Assembly (NCBI GenBank): GCA_002293455.1
Contig: DBDH01000049.1
Span: 6,403-41,124 of the forward strand
Direction: 5' to 3'
Source: Treponema sp. UBA937
GTDB lineage: Bacteria; Spirochaetota; Spirochaetia; Treponematales; Breznakiellaceae
Length of the DNA: 34,722 nucleotides
In this document: positions 12,844 to 21,839 of the stretch, one piece after another
Layout of the letters: every line of letters starts with the position of its first letter
Numbering within the stretch: position 1 is the first letter of the stretch
Position numbers and translations under genes: made by a program
The notes under the pieces: model-generated
The model's database searches: none
Told to the model about the DNA's origin: nothing
The model's input: the letters and a program-made list of their open reading frames with translations, nothing else

Positions 12844-13995
12844 ATGGGAAAATCCAAGACACCGGATAATATGTTTCACAATCGCGGGCTCGCGGCGTAT
12901 CAGAAAAGCATCGGAAAGAATGATGACGCGGATTCTTTGAAAGACGAAAAACTTTCTCCGTCTGCTGATGAAGGACTGTTAAAAACCACGGCAGGGGAAG
13001 ATTCCAAATACCGGCGTGTCGCGAAATTCCTTATTTTGATTGGACGGGAAGAGGCCTCGCAGATTCTTTCCAAGCTGGATATCGATCAGGTTGAGCAAAT
13101 ATCAAAAGAAATTTCATCGATCCGCGGAATCGGCAAGGAAGAAGCGGCGGAAATTTTTGAGGAGTTCAAATCGCTTCTTTCCGCGGGTTATCATCTTTCC
13201 GGCGCGGCTTCCGGCGGCATCGGCGCGGCGCGGCAAATTCTGTACGCCGCGTTCGGCTCGGAAAAAGGCGAATCGTTTTTACGCAAAGCCGTTCCCGAAT
13301 CGATAGAAAATCCCTTCGATTTTCTTGAAGAATTTTCCGGCGAACAAACGGCTTTTCTTTTAAAAGATGAGTCTCCGGCGGTAACGGCATTGGTGCTTTC
13401 GCGGCTACCGGCAAAACTGTCGGCCGCGTGTCTGGAGATGATGAATCCTATCCGAAAACTTGATGTGGTGAAACGTATCGCGCATCTTTCCGAAACGCTT
13501 CCGGAAGTTCTTGAGCGGGTGGCTCAGGGCTTAAAGGATAAAGCGCATACGATTGGAAAGATTGAAGGCGACAGTATCGACGGAGTTTCCGCGCTGACGG
13601 CAATTCTCAAGCATACCGATGTATCCTTTGGCGAAAAAATCCTGTATGAATTGGAAGAAAATGATCCGGAACTTTCGCAGGACATAAAAGAACGGCTCCA
13701 CACGCTGGAAGACATTATCAAAGCTGATGACAGGCCTTTGCAGTTACATCTGCGCGGTATGAGCGATAAAGATATTGCCCTCCTGCTCAAAGGAAAATCG
13801 GAAGAATTTACGCAAAAGATTTTATCCAATCTTTCTTCAAACAGAAAAACGCTTATTCAGGAAGAAATGGAAATAATGGGACCCGCTTTAAAAAGAGATG
13901 TCGATGCGGCGGCTAAGGCATTTCTTAACTGGTTCCGAAACGGTCTGAATGAAGGCCGGATAGTATTAATTGACGATGAGGATGTAATTGTATGA
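12844..13995 (+). CDS. fliG: Flagellar motor switch protein FliG (divergent paralogue)
   Basis: This 383-residue FliG-family protein is the rotor component that couples the flagellar C-ring to stators. After a variable N-terminal tail of about 55 residues, the N-domain reads VAKFLILIGREEASQILSKL and ..QVEQISKEIS. The middle domain has ESPAVTALVLSRLP in place of the usual EHPQTIA-LS-L. The C-domain has DIALLLKGKSEEFTQKILSN, matching the stator-facing helix. The Lys of LLLKG and the Arg of SSNRK are kept, but the acidic pair is EE and the usual Arg of PVRL is Leu (PALK). Spirochaetes carry two FliG proteins and this looks like the less typical one, away from other flagellar genes. Its stop overlaps the next start (ATGA), so it is coupled to the M16 peptidase. 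The promoter suggests leaderless translation. Confidence 0.82.
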   Translation: MGKSKTPDNMFHNRGLAAYQKSIGKNDDADSLKDEKLSPSADEGLLKTTAGEDSKYRRVAKFLILIGREEASQILSKLDIDQVEQISKEISSIRGIGKEEAAEIFEEFKSLLSAGYHLSGAASGGIGAARQILYAAFGSEKGESFLRKAVPESIENPFDFLEEFSGEQTAFLLKDESPAVTALVLSRLPAKLSAACLEMMNPIRKLDVVKRIAHLSETLPEVLERVAQGLKDKAHTIGKIEGDSIDGVSALTAILKHTDVSFGEKILYELEENDPELSQDIKERLHTLEDIIKADDRPLQLHLRGMSDKDIALLLKGKSEEFTQKILSNLSSNRKTLIQEEMEIMGPALKRDVDAAAKAFLNWFRNGLNEGRIVLIDDEDVIV

Positions 13996-16900
13996 ACACG
14001 GGCTTGAAACGCGGACAGATTTTGGACAGCGGTTTTGAAATAATTGATGTTGCTGCATTGGCAGAGTTGAAGGCTTCCGGCATCTGGGCAAAGCATATAA
14101 CAAGCGGTGCGGAAGTGTTTCATATTTTAAATGATGACAGCGAAAATCTCTTTGCGTTTGCCTTTGCAACCCCGCCGGAAGATTCTACCGGGGCGGCTCA
14201 TATTCTGGAACACTCGGTTCTTTGCGGTTCCGAACAGTATCCTTTGAAAGACGCTTTTATCGTTCTGGCACAAGGAAGCCTCCAGACCTTTTTGAACGCG
14301 ATGACCTATCCGGATAAAACCGTGTATCCGGCAAGCTCAACAAATGAGCATGATTATTTTAATCTTATGTCTGTTTACGGTGACGCTGTATTTCATCCGC
14401 TTTTAGACGAATGGACTTTTATGCAGGAAGGACACCGCCTGGAATTTGTTCCCGGTGACAATGAAGACGGGGGAAAACTTTCAATCACAGGTGTTGTGTA
14501 TAACGAAATGAAAGGCGCGTATTCGTCGTTAGATACATATGCCGGAGACTGGTCGGTGAGATCGGTTCTTCCCGGAACGGTTTATGATTTTGATTCAGGC
14601 GGCGATCCTGTTTATATTCCGGAACTTACCTGGCAGGGCTTAAAAGATTTTCACAAAGCTCATTACAATCCCGCAAACTGCCGTATCTTTCTTGCGGGCA
14701 ATATTCCCACGGAAAAACAATTATCTTTTATAAACGAAAAATTTTTATCCGGCATTCCGGCCGGAAAAAAGATTCCGCAAATACCTTTGGCAAAACGCTG
14801 GACCGAACCAAGAACCGTTCATGTGGACAGCCCCGCCGGGGCGGAACAGAAACCGGTTGTCATGCTGTCCTGGCTCTGCAATGATTCCGCCAATCGGGCT
14901 GAAACATTGGCGCTTGCAGCCTTAACGGAAATTCTCATCGGACACGACGGGTCTCCCCTTTTACGTTCCCTCATCGAATCACGTTTAGGGGAAGATTTAG
15001 CTCCCGCGTCAGGGTTGGAAGGAAGCCTGCGCGAAACGGTTTTTTCTCTTGGGCTCCGGGGCGTAAAGATTAAAAACGCGGAGAAAGTCCAGCGTCTTAT
15101 TTTCAGCGAACTCAAACGTTTGGAAAAAGACGGCATTCCCAAAAAAGAAATAGAGGCCGCGCTTTTAACCATGGAGTTTACCAACCGTGAAATAAAACGA
15201 TCCGGCGGTCCTTACTCGCTTGTCTGGCTTGTACGGTCTTTGCGCGGCTGGCTTCATGGAGCGGCACCCTGGGAGACACTTCTTTTTGTTCCCGCCTTTG
15301 AAGAATTGAAAAATAAATTGAAGAGTGATTCACGTTACTTTGAATCTCTTATTAAGAAATATTTTTTGGATAATCCTCACCGGGCTTTGGTCATTGTGGA
15401 ACCCAAAGACGATTTCCTTGATAAGCAGCATGAAACTCTGGAGAAAAAACTTTCCGAAAAACTTTCTTCAATGAGCGGCGCGGAATTAAAAGCCCTGAAA
15501 GAAAATTCGGAAAATCTTGAACGCATTCAAAGCGAAGGTGACGCGCCGGAAAATTTGGCAAAGATTCCTCATCTGTCCAGAAACGAACTTGATTATCATA
15601 TTGAAAAAACTCCGCGCGTTATGAGGAACCATTCGGGGATTCCGGTTTTAACCCACGATCTTTTTACCAACGGTATTACCTACATGGATTTGGCTTTACC
15701 TCTTGATGTGTTTGAACCCGCTGATTATCCCTGGTTTGGTTTTTTTGCTGACGCTGTTGTTTCGGTGGGTCTGCCCGGTGTAGATTACGGCGAAGTTTCA
15801 AGCCTTCTGGCAAGGACGGTAGGAAATTTTTACGCGATGCTGCAAACGGGTTCCTGCCCGCAAGAGCTTCGTTCCGCGTCTGAAATTCCGGCGGAAAAAT
15901 TACACATTTTTGGACGGGATTGGATTGTTTTCAGATTAAAATGCCTGGATGAAAAGATCGATGAATCATTGAAACTCGTATCTAATATCATTTGTAATGC
16001 CGATTTTTCGGATCTCCGGCGCATAGAAGATTTAGTTTTGGAAATCAAAAACGATATTGATGCAAGCCTTGCTCCGGGCGGTTCGCAATATGCCGCGGAG
16101 CGCGCGTCAAGAACTTTTTCCCGTGTGAAAGCCGTTGAGGAAATATGGAACGGTATCACGCAGATTGAGTTTATCCATCGTCTTGCCAAAATGGACGTAA
16201 AAAAGATCGCGCAAAAGCTGACATCGATTCGGGATACTCTTGTGGAAAAAGCGGGACTAATCGGAAATATTACCGCGTCCGCGGACGCGGCTGATAAAGC
16301 ATTTTTGTTATTTGGTACATATTTTGAAAACTTTAAAGCGCCTCAGCCGGTAAATCCTTTATGCGTATCCGCGGATTCCTTTTTACAACTTATTGACGCG
16401 GCGGAAAATCATGACAGCGGAAAACCGGAATTGTATAGTTCTTCTTCGCTTCAAGTTGGGTTCGCCGCAAAGGTCATGAAAGCCGCGCCGTACAATACGC
16501 CGGAACACGCGGCCGAACTGGTCCTTTCCCACAGCCTGTCAACCGGCGCGCTCTGGGAAGAAATCCGGATGAAAGGCGGAGCTTACGGAGCGTCAGCTTA
16601 TCCCGATGGAATAGAAAATCTGTTTACGCTTTCAACATACCGCGACCCTGATCCTGCCCGTTCGTTGGAAACGTTCTTGAAAGTTCTTGAAAAAGAAGGC
16701 GCGCAAAAATGCGCTCAAGATGAATCTGATGCTGAATTGGATAAAGCGGTCATCGGAACTTTTTCAAGAGAAACCCGTCCGCGGACCAACGCGGAAAAAG
16801 GAAGCGGAGATTTTTTCCGTTTTCTCTACGGCGTTGAAGATGAACACCGGGAACAGAAACTTGAAAAGATTATAAAAGTTTCGGCGGAAGATGTTCGAGA

Positions 16901-17021
16901 AGCCGCTTCTAGGCTCGCCGGTCAGTTTCCGGAAGGAAAGTCCGCTCTTGTCGCAGGCACCAGGATCGCGGAAGCCGCCGCCGAAAAACTGGACGCGCCG
17001 GTCAGAGAACTGCCGGTGTAA
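13992..17021 (+). CDS. M16C-family zinc metallopeptidase (presequence protease-like)
   Basis: This 1,009-residue single-chain M16 peptidase has the length of the PreP/Cym1 (M16C) subfamily. The inverted zinc motif HILEH gives ligands H70 and H74 and the catalytic base E73. The third ligand is E172 in YNEMKGAYS, about 100 residues on, as in PreP. The first half holds the active M16 domain. The middle (about 480-560) is the helical M16C-associated hinge. The second half is the inactive M16 domain, with SLSTGALWEEIRMKGGAYGASA. There is no signal peptide, so it is probably cytosolic and degrades short peptides up to a few kDa, inferred from the family. The start codon overlaps the fliG stop by 4 bp, suggesting translational coupling. 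It ends 16 bp from the convergent ATPase gene. Confidence 0.9.
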   Translation: MNTGLKRGQILDSGFEIIDVAALAELKASGIWAKHITSGAEVFHILNDDSENLFAFAFATPPEDSTGAAHILEHSVLCGSEQYPLKDAFIVLAQGSLQTFLNAMTYPDKTVYPASSTNEHDYFNLMSVYGDAVFHPLLDEWTFMQEGHRLEFVPGDNEDGGKLSITGVVYNEMKGAYSSLDTYAGDWSVRSVLPGTVYDFDSGGDPVYIPELTWQGLKDFHKAHYNPANCRIFLAGNIPTEKQLSFINEKFLSGIPAGKKIPQIPLAKRWTEPRTVHVDSPAGAEQKPVVMLSWLCNDSANRAETLALAALTEILIGHDGSPLLRSLIESRLGEDLAPASGLEGSLRETVFSLGLRGVKIKNAEKVQRLIFSELKRLEKDGIPKKEIEAALLTMEFTNREIKRSGGPYSLVWLVRSLRGWLHGAAPWETLLFVPAFEELKNKLKSDSRYFESLIKKYFLDNPHRALVIVEPKDDFLDKQHETLEKKLSEKLSSMSGAELKALKENSENLERIQSEGDAPENLAKIPHLSRNELDYHIEKTPRVMRNHSGIPVLTHDLFTNGITYMDLALPLDVFEPADYPWFGFFADAVVSVGLPGVDYGEVSSLLARTVGNFYAMLQTGSCPQELRSASEIPAEKLHIFGRDWIVFRLKCLDEKIDESLKLVSNIICNADFSDLRRIEDLVLEIKNDIDASLAPGGSQYAAERASRTFSRVKAVEEIWNGITQIEFIHRLAKMDVKKIAQKLTSIRDTLVEKAGLIGNITASADAADKAFLLFGTYFENFKAPQPVNPLCVSADSFLQLIDAAENHDSGKPELYSSSSLQVGFAAKVMKAAPYNTPEHAAELVLSHSLSTGALWEEIRMKGGAYGASAYPDGIENLFTLSTYRDPDPARSLETFLKVLEKEGAQKCAQDESDAELDKAVIGTFSRETRPRTNAEKGSGDFFRFLYGVEDEHREQKLEKIIKVSAEDVREAASRLAGQFPEGKSALVAGTRIAEAAAEKLDAPVRELPV

Positions 17022-17037
17022 AAGTTATCAGACTTCC

Positions 17038-18435
17038 TTACTCCCAGGGGAATGTATCTCCGCCCTCAAGCCAGTTGACGTACTGCACCGCGGTCCTTGG
17101 AGATCGGCCGTTAAACCATCGTTCCCAGCGGAGGGCATTCTCTTTAAAAACTTTTCCGGCTTCGTCGTCTGTGGAAGACGCGTTTAAAAGTCCCCGGCGC
17201 TTACCGAGGAATTCCGCGATTTTAAGATAATCATCCTGGCTGGGGGATGTAAAGATAACGGTTACGCCGAAACGGTCGGCAAGGGAAAATTGTTCCTGCA
17301 TGGTGTCGAAAGCCCGAATATCGCCGGACGCGGCGGTGGAACTGCCGGGTCTGTCTTCAATCCGTTCTTTTACAAGATGACGCCTGTTACTTGTAGCATA
17401 CACAACAACATTATCCGGCTTGCTTTCCGCGCCGCCTTCAAGAAAGGCCTTAAACGCGGTAAATGATCCGCCGGTTTCTTCAAACGATAAATCATCAACA
17501 AAAAGAACGAACTTTAAAGCCCGGTCAGAAAGCTGTTCCATAATTTCCGGTAAATCCAACACATCATTTTTTTTGACTTCCAAAAGACGAAGGCTCCGGT
17601 CCGCGTATTCATTGCAGACCGCTTTTACCGCGGCGGATTTCCCGGTTCCCCGGTCGCCGTAAAGCAGCAGATTATTCGCGGGCTTCCCTTCCAAAAAACG
17701 AAGCGTATTGGAAATAACAACCTGCCGCTGATCTTCGTATCCGCATAAATCATTAAGGCGTATCTTATCCTGATTGATTACCGGCCGAAAATGTTTTTTA
17801 TCAGTATGATCCCCCGCTTTCCAGTTGAACGCGTGGTGCTGCCCAAATTCTCCGGCGCCGGTTTTATTGATATATTCCGCGAATTTTTCGACGGACGTGC
17901 CCCAATCATCGGAGGGGAAAATCGAAAGAATATCTTTTTGAAGCCCTTGCACGCTGCGCCCTTCCTCGGACCAAAGAGACCGGCACTCGTTTTCTATGCC
18001 AGACGCGGCTTCACTGAGTCCCAGCGTCCGCAAATCTTTCGCGATAGTAAATCCTATGCCGGTAACATTTGCGGAAGCGATTCTGCCCAAGCGCGTCAAA
18101 TCTGTTTTTGCGGCGGTAATCAGCATTGAATCAACTTGACGCGGCGGTTTTTTTTCAGCGGCGCGGGTGAACACATTATCATCCCGTACAACAATGCAGG
18201 CGATCTTTTCATAAAAACTATTTCCGTTTGGATCAGAAGCGAAGGCATTAATAAAAGAGGCCCAGGTATTCACCGCCATTAAAACATAATCGGCAGTGGG
18301 AGGATCGGATTCGGTGTAGAGATTCCGGAGCAGATCGCGGAATGTATGCAGCAGCAAACTTTGCCGGATCGATGAAAAGATGGAAAGGCCGTCAATATCA
18401 GCCATCAATTGCAAAGGCAAAACATTATCTGTCAT
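17038..18435 (-). CDS. AAA+ ATPase, DUF815 family
   Basis: This 465-residue protein has a C-terminal AAA+ domain of the DUF815 type (about residues 215-460): Walker A GDRGTGKS near 258-265, Walker B FVLFVDDLSF near 308-317, and a sensor-like YATSNRRH. The first 200 residues are helical and specific to this family. Such proteins are predicted remodelling ATPases with unknown substrates. The gene is followed 16 bp away by the convergent peptidase and lies 54 bp downstream of another AAA+ gene on the same strand. It also has its own promoter-like sequence in that gap, so it may be read both from the upstream gene and alone. No ribosome-binding site precedes the ATG. Confidence 0.82.
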   Translation of the reverse strand: MTDNVLPLQLMADIDGLSIFSSIRQSLLLHTFRDLLRNLYTESDPPTADYVLMAVNTWASFINAFASDPNGNSFYEKIACIVVRDDNVFTRAAEKKPPRQVDSMLITAAKTDLTRLGRIASANVTGIGFTIAKDLRTLGLSEAASGIENECRSLWSEEGRSVQGLQKDILSIFPSDDWGTSVEKFAEYINKTGAGEFGQHHAFNWKAGDHTDKKHFRPVINQDKIRLNDLCGYEDQRQVVISNTLRFLEGKPANNLLLYGDRGTGKSAAVKAVCNEYADRSLRLLEVKKNDVLDLPEIMEQLSDRALKFVLFVDDLSFEETGGSFTAFKAFLEGGAESKPDNVVVYATSNRRHLVKERIEDRPGSSTAASGDIRAFDTMQEQFSLADRFGVTVIFTSPSQDDYLKIAEFLGKRRGLLNASSTDDEAGKVFKENALRWERWFNGRSPRTAVQYVNWLEGGDTFPWE

Positions 18436-18443
18436 ATATAAGA

Positions 18444-18472
18444 ATGATAAAGATTTTCCCGCAAAATGTCAG
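18444..18472 (-). promoter_or_regulatory. Promoter of the DUF815 ATPase, near-leaderless
   Basis: On the minus strand CTGACA (18472-18467), 17 bp, TATCAT (18449-18444). The predicted start near 18437 leaves only about 1-2 nt before the ATG at 18435, and there is no ribosome-binding site. Confidence 0.5.
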
Positions 18473-18489
18473 CCCTGTATAAACGGCTA

Positions 18490-20241
18490 TCAATCACGTT
18501 CACCCAAAAGAGATTTAAGTTCCCGAATATCTTTGACCAGTTTGGTTCTGTCCATGTTTTGGAAACGGCGGGGGACCATTTCTTTTGATGTACATTCGAG
18601 GACCGCGACCAGATTTTGATATTCGATTTCGTAGGGATACGCGGGCGGCACAAAGTCGCCCATTACTTCTTCCATGTCTTCTTTGGTGACAAATGTTCTA
18701 TCGGACATAGCGGCATGAAGTTTCGCGCGGATGAGCACCGCTTCCAAATCCGCGCCGGAAAATTCGTGCTTAAACTTTTTGAACAAATCCGAAATGGGAA
18801 ACTTTCTGATAGAAAGATCGAGCTTCTTTACAAGAATCTCGAAAAGGTCTTCGCGCTCATCATCTGTTTCGGGATAGAAAAGCGCGAGATGTTCTTCGGC
18901 GCGGCCCTGGCGTTTCAGGTCGATAGGAATTAAATCCGGCCGGCATGTAATAAGAAACCAAATAATCTTTCCGCGGTATTCTGTGTTACCCATAAAACTC
19001 GCGATCTGCGCGAACACGCGGTTGCTCGTTCCCGAATCGCCGTCCTGGTCGCGGTCGCCGAGGAAGGCATCGGCTTCGTCAATCATAACGGCCACGGGCG
19101 ACATCGCCTTGAGAATATTGAGAACTTTTTCCAAATTCGATTCAGTAACGCCCTGCCACTTGGAACGGAAGTTGCGGAACTTCACCATCGGGATGCCGAT
19201 TTCTCCGGCAAAGGCCGAAACGATAAAACTCTTTCCGGTTCCGACAGGCCCCGCAATAAGATAGCCCATAGGCAGCACATCGAGGCGGCCCATCTTTATC
19301 GCGCGCGACGCGCTCTTGAATCGCTTCTTCACAAAACTATGCCCCGAAACATACGACAGATCGTGATATGTATCCATGAACTCAAGGAGCCCCGCCGCTT
19401 CGTTCTCGATAATCTCTTTTTTCTTTTTGCCGATATAATCGAGCGACAGCGCGGTATCTTCCTGATAACTTTCCGACACGAGCCGATTGAGATTTTGCAG
19501 ATTGAGTCCGCTCGTGACGGCCGCCATTCTGCGGGGAACAAGACCGCGGTCGAGCAGCAATTTCCCCTGCCGTTCCATGGACTCAAGGAAGCTCGCCCTT
19601 ACATCTTCATCGGGAATGGGAATCTCAACCTTAACGGTGGACGGCGAACCCGTAAGCCGCGGAGAAATGTCGGTAAGGTTTTCGGTCAAAAGAATAATCG
19701 ACACATCGCCCTTGGTAAAAATGGGATCGTTCGACCAGCGGTTAAGAGTAACGAGGCAATAGCGGTCTTCATCGGAAAGGCGGATAAGTTCACCGGCGGG
19801 CACAATCGTTTCGGCATAATCCATAATGAAAACGATGCGCTTTTTTTCCTGAATCTTCATGAGAAAATACTTTTCCAAATAAAAGAAACTTTTTTCAGGA
19901 TCCTGCGATAAAAGTTCATCATCAGTAACATCGGGATAACGGCTTTTCATCGTTTTGATATACGCGGCTTCCATGACAGCTTCACAGAATGAAACGCCGC
20001 TCGACCGGTCATAAAAAACGATAATGTCGCGGTTGCCGAAAAGCACTTCGGAAACATATTCCTGAATGCGGGCAAATATAAACTCGCCTTCATTCATTTT
20101 ATGAGGCAAAAGGTCCCGAATGTTTCCATGCAGAATATAGAGATTCGCTGTTTTGGAACAATACTTGTACGATAATTCCTGCGCCCAGGCAGGCAAAATT
20201 TTTATAAACGGCAGATTTTTCAATATAAGCTGTTCAGACAT
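18490..20241 (-). CDS. AAA+ ATPase with degenerate N-terminal ATPase-like domain
   Basis: This 583-residue protein has a canonical C-terminal AAA+ domain (about 300-520). Its motifs are Walker A GPVGTGKSF near 331-339, Walker B VAVMIDEADAF near 383-393, a GDRDQDGDSG loop, and an arginine-finger region CRPDLIPIDLKRQGRAEEH. The N-terminal 280 residues resemble a nucleotide-binding fold with a Walker-B-like VFIMDYAETI and LLTENLTDISPRL but no P-loop. The arrangement recalls double-ring or NSF/VAT-type ATPases in which one ring is inactive. GAGGGG precedes the ATG and a promoter lies just upstream. It is paired with the DUF815 ATPase. The substrate is unknown. Confidence 0.82.
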   Translation of the reverse strand: MSEQLILKNLPFIKILPAWAQELSYKYCSKTANLYILHGNIRDLLPHKMNEGEFIFARIQEYVSEVLFGNRDIIVFYDRSSGVSFCEAVMEAAYIKTMKSRYPDVTDDELLSQDPEKSFFYLEKYFLMKIQEKKRIVFIMDYAETIVPAGELIRLSDEDRYCLVTLNRWSNDPIFTKGDVSIILLTENLTDISPRLTGSPSTVKVEIPIPDEDVRASFLESMERQGKLLLDRGLVPRRMAAVTSGLNLQNLNRLVSESYQEDTALSLDYIGKKKKEIIENEAAGLLEFMDTYHDLSYVSGHSFVKKRFKSASRAIKMGRLDVLPMGYLIAGPVGTGKSFIVSAFAGEIGIPMVKFRNFRSKWQGVTESNLEKVLNILKAMSPVAVMIDEADAFLGDRDQDGDSGTSNRVFAQIASFMGNTEYRGKIIWFLITCRPDLIPIDLKRQGRAEEHLALFYPETDDEREDLFEILVKKLDLSIRKFPISDLFKKFKHEFSGADLEAVLIRAKLHAAMSDRTFVTKEDMEEVMGDFVPPAYPYEIEYQNLVAVLECTSKEMVPRRFQNMDRTKLVKDIRELKSLLGERD

Positions 20242-20257
20242 ATTCCCCTCTGTTTAT

Positions 20258-20286
20258 AGTATACACCATGCTTCATATCCTTACAA
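20258..20286 (-). promoter_or_regulatory. Promoter of the two-ATPase cluster
   Basis: On the minus strand TTGTAA (20286-20281), 17 bp, TATACT (20263-20258). The predicted start near 20251 gives a 10-nt leader that contains GAGGGG. The outer two bases of the -35 lie in dispersed repeat family 2 (20285 onward). Confidence 0.55.
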
Positions 20287-20357
20287 TCAACAACTCCGCC
20301 GCAGAGCCTCGCACACGAATGTGTGCAGAAGGTATTAAACCCTCAACACGAATAAAG
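20285..20357 (-). repeat. Dispersed repeat family 2, copy 2
   Basis: Reverse-complement match to 2675-2748 in two blocks of 26 and 23 identical bases. The centre is a perfect GCACAC-GAAT-GTGTGC hairpin, different from the centre of copy 1. It fills most of the gap between the ATPase cluster and serS. Confidence 0.75.
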
Positions 20358-20396
20358 CGTCAGTGATCTCCTCTGTGTAATTTCTGTGCAGCTCCC

Positions 20397-20425
20397 TTGT
20401 TTCTTATCAATCTAACCGATAAAAT
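20397..20425 (+). promoter_or_regulatory. Promoter of serS, near-leaderless
   Basis: TTGTTT (20397-20402), 17 bp, TAAAAT (20420-20425). The predicted start near 20432 leaves 2 nt before ATG 20434, and no ribosome-binding site is visible. Confidence 0.5.
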
Positions 20426-20433
20426 TGAGCATT

Positions 20434-21708
20434 ATGTTAGATTATCGATTTATCGTTGACAACCTCGATGCGGTTAAGAAAAATATTACCGACCGTTACA
20501 TGAATGCCGATGCGGACCGGATGGTTCAGCTTTTCAACCTGCGGACCGAACTTTCCACGGCGCTTCAGGCTTTGCAGCAGGCGCGTAATACCAATGCCGC
20601 CGCCATGAAAGGCAAACTGGAAGCGGATGCCCGGAATCAACTTATTGAAGAAGGCCGGAAACTTAAAGAGGATATTGCCGCCAAGGAAGCGGAGCTTGCC
20701 GACGCGGAAAAGCAGCTTGACATTGAAGTGCGGCGGATTCCCAACATGGCTCATCCCGATGCCCCTGTCGGAAAGGAAGACAAGGACAATCTTGAAGTGA
20801 AACGGGTTGGCGAACCGCGGAAATTTGATTTTGAGCCGAAAGACCATGTTCAGCTTGGACAAGATTTGGATATTATTGATTTTGATTCCGCGACAAAAGT
20901 TTCGGGAACCAAATTCTATTATCTTAAAAACGAAGGCGTTTTCCTTGAGTTAGGTTTAGTCCGCTACGCGCTGGATATTCTTCAGAAAAAAGGTTTCACG
21001 CCGTTTATCACGCCGGATATCGCGAAAGAGGAAATCCTTGAAGGAATCGGCTTTAATCCGCGCGGCGCGGAATCCAACGTGTACACGCTGGAAGGCGAAG
21101 GCTCTTGTTTGGTCGGAACCGCCGAAATCACTTTGGGCGGATATTACGCGAATCAGATTTTGGCAAAGGATACGCTCCCCATAAAGATGGCGGGGCTTTC
21201 CCATTGTTTCCGCCGGGAAGCCGGAGCCGCGGGGCAGTTTTCCAAAGGCTTGTACCGCGTGCATCAGTTTACCAAGCTCGAAATGTTTGTATACTGCCTG
21301 CCCGAAGAATCGGACAAGTTCCATGAGGAACTTCGTTCTGTCGAAGAAGATATATTTAGAGGATTGGAAATTCCTTTCCGCGTGGTGGATACCTGCACCG
21401 GCGACCTGGGCGCGCCCGCTTATCGTAAATGGGACCTTGAAGCATGGATGCCCGGAAGGAACGGCGGCGAATGGGGAGAAGTTACGTCCACATCAAACTG
21501 CACCGATTACCAGGCACGGCGCTTGAATATCCGCTACAAGAATGATGATGGAAAAAACCGTTTCGTCCACATGCTGAACGGAACCGCCATCGCAATTTCC
21601 CGCGGAATCATTGCTGTCATGGAAAACTTTCAACAGGCTGACGGAAGCGTCAAACTTCCCAAAGCGTTGGTTCCTTACTGCGGATTCGAGGTTATCGGGA
21701 AAAAATAA
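20434..21708 (+). CDS. serS: Seryl-tRNA synthetase
   Basis: This 424-residue class II synthetase charges tRNA-Ser (and tRNA-Sec) with serine. The N-terminus MLDYRFIVDNLDAVKKNI is the usual SerRS opening, which supports ATG 20434 over the in-frame TTG at 20425. Residues about 30-105 form the long antiparallel coiled-coil arm that grips the tRNA. Motif 2 reads LSHCFRREAGAAGQF..GLYRVHQF (near 253-278). Motif 3 reads NGTAIAISRGIIAVMENFQ (near 386-404). The serine-site TAEITL is present. Length and motifs are complete. The gene seems monocistronic, with a promoter immediately before the ATG and hairpins after the stop. Confidence 0.96.
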   Translation: MLDYRFIVDNLDAVKKNITDRYMNADADRMVQLFNLRTELSTALQALQQARNTNAAAMKGKLEADARNQLIEEGRKLKEDIAAKEAELADAEKQLDIEVRRIPNMAHPDAPVGKEDKDNLEVKRVGEPRKFDFEPKDHVQLGQDLDIIDFDSATKVSGTKFYYLKNEGVFLELGLVRYALDILQKKGFTPFITPDIAKEEILEGIGFNPRGAESNVYTLEGEGSCLVGTAEITLGGYYANQILAKDTLPIKMAGLSHCFRREAGAAGQFSKGLYRVHQFTKLEMFVYCLPEESDKFHEELRSVEEDIFRGLEIPFRVVDTCTGDLGAPAYRKWDLEAWMPGRNGGEWGEVTSTSNCTDYQARRLNIRYKNDDGKNRFVHMLNGTAIAISRGIIAVMENFQQADGSVKLPKALVPYCGFEVIGKK

Positions 21709-21710
21709 AT

Positions 21711-21772
21711 CTCTGCCAGGCAGAGCTTGCATCTGCGATGTAGTACATCATAGATATAGTACATCGCAGATG
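21711..21772 (+). terminator. Tandem hairpins after serS
   Basis: CTCTGC-CAG-GCAGAG (21711-21725) is followed by a perfect 13-bp inverted repeat with arms at 21730-21742 and 21760-21772 (CATCTGCGATGTA and its complement). The loop of the second repeats part of the arm (TAGTACATCA), so alternative foldings exist. No T-run is present; termination is possible but not certain. Confidence 0.45.
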
Positions 21773-21839
21773 TAATAGAGAACGAAAATATGTCTGAAAA
21801 TCATTTGATAAATACCGGAAAGAATTGGAGGAACTGAAT

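Noticed and set aside
17238..19264. Plus-strand frames opposite the two AAA+ genes
   Set aside because: They mirror conserved ATPase motifs on the minus strand and have no start signals.
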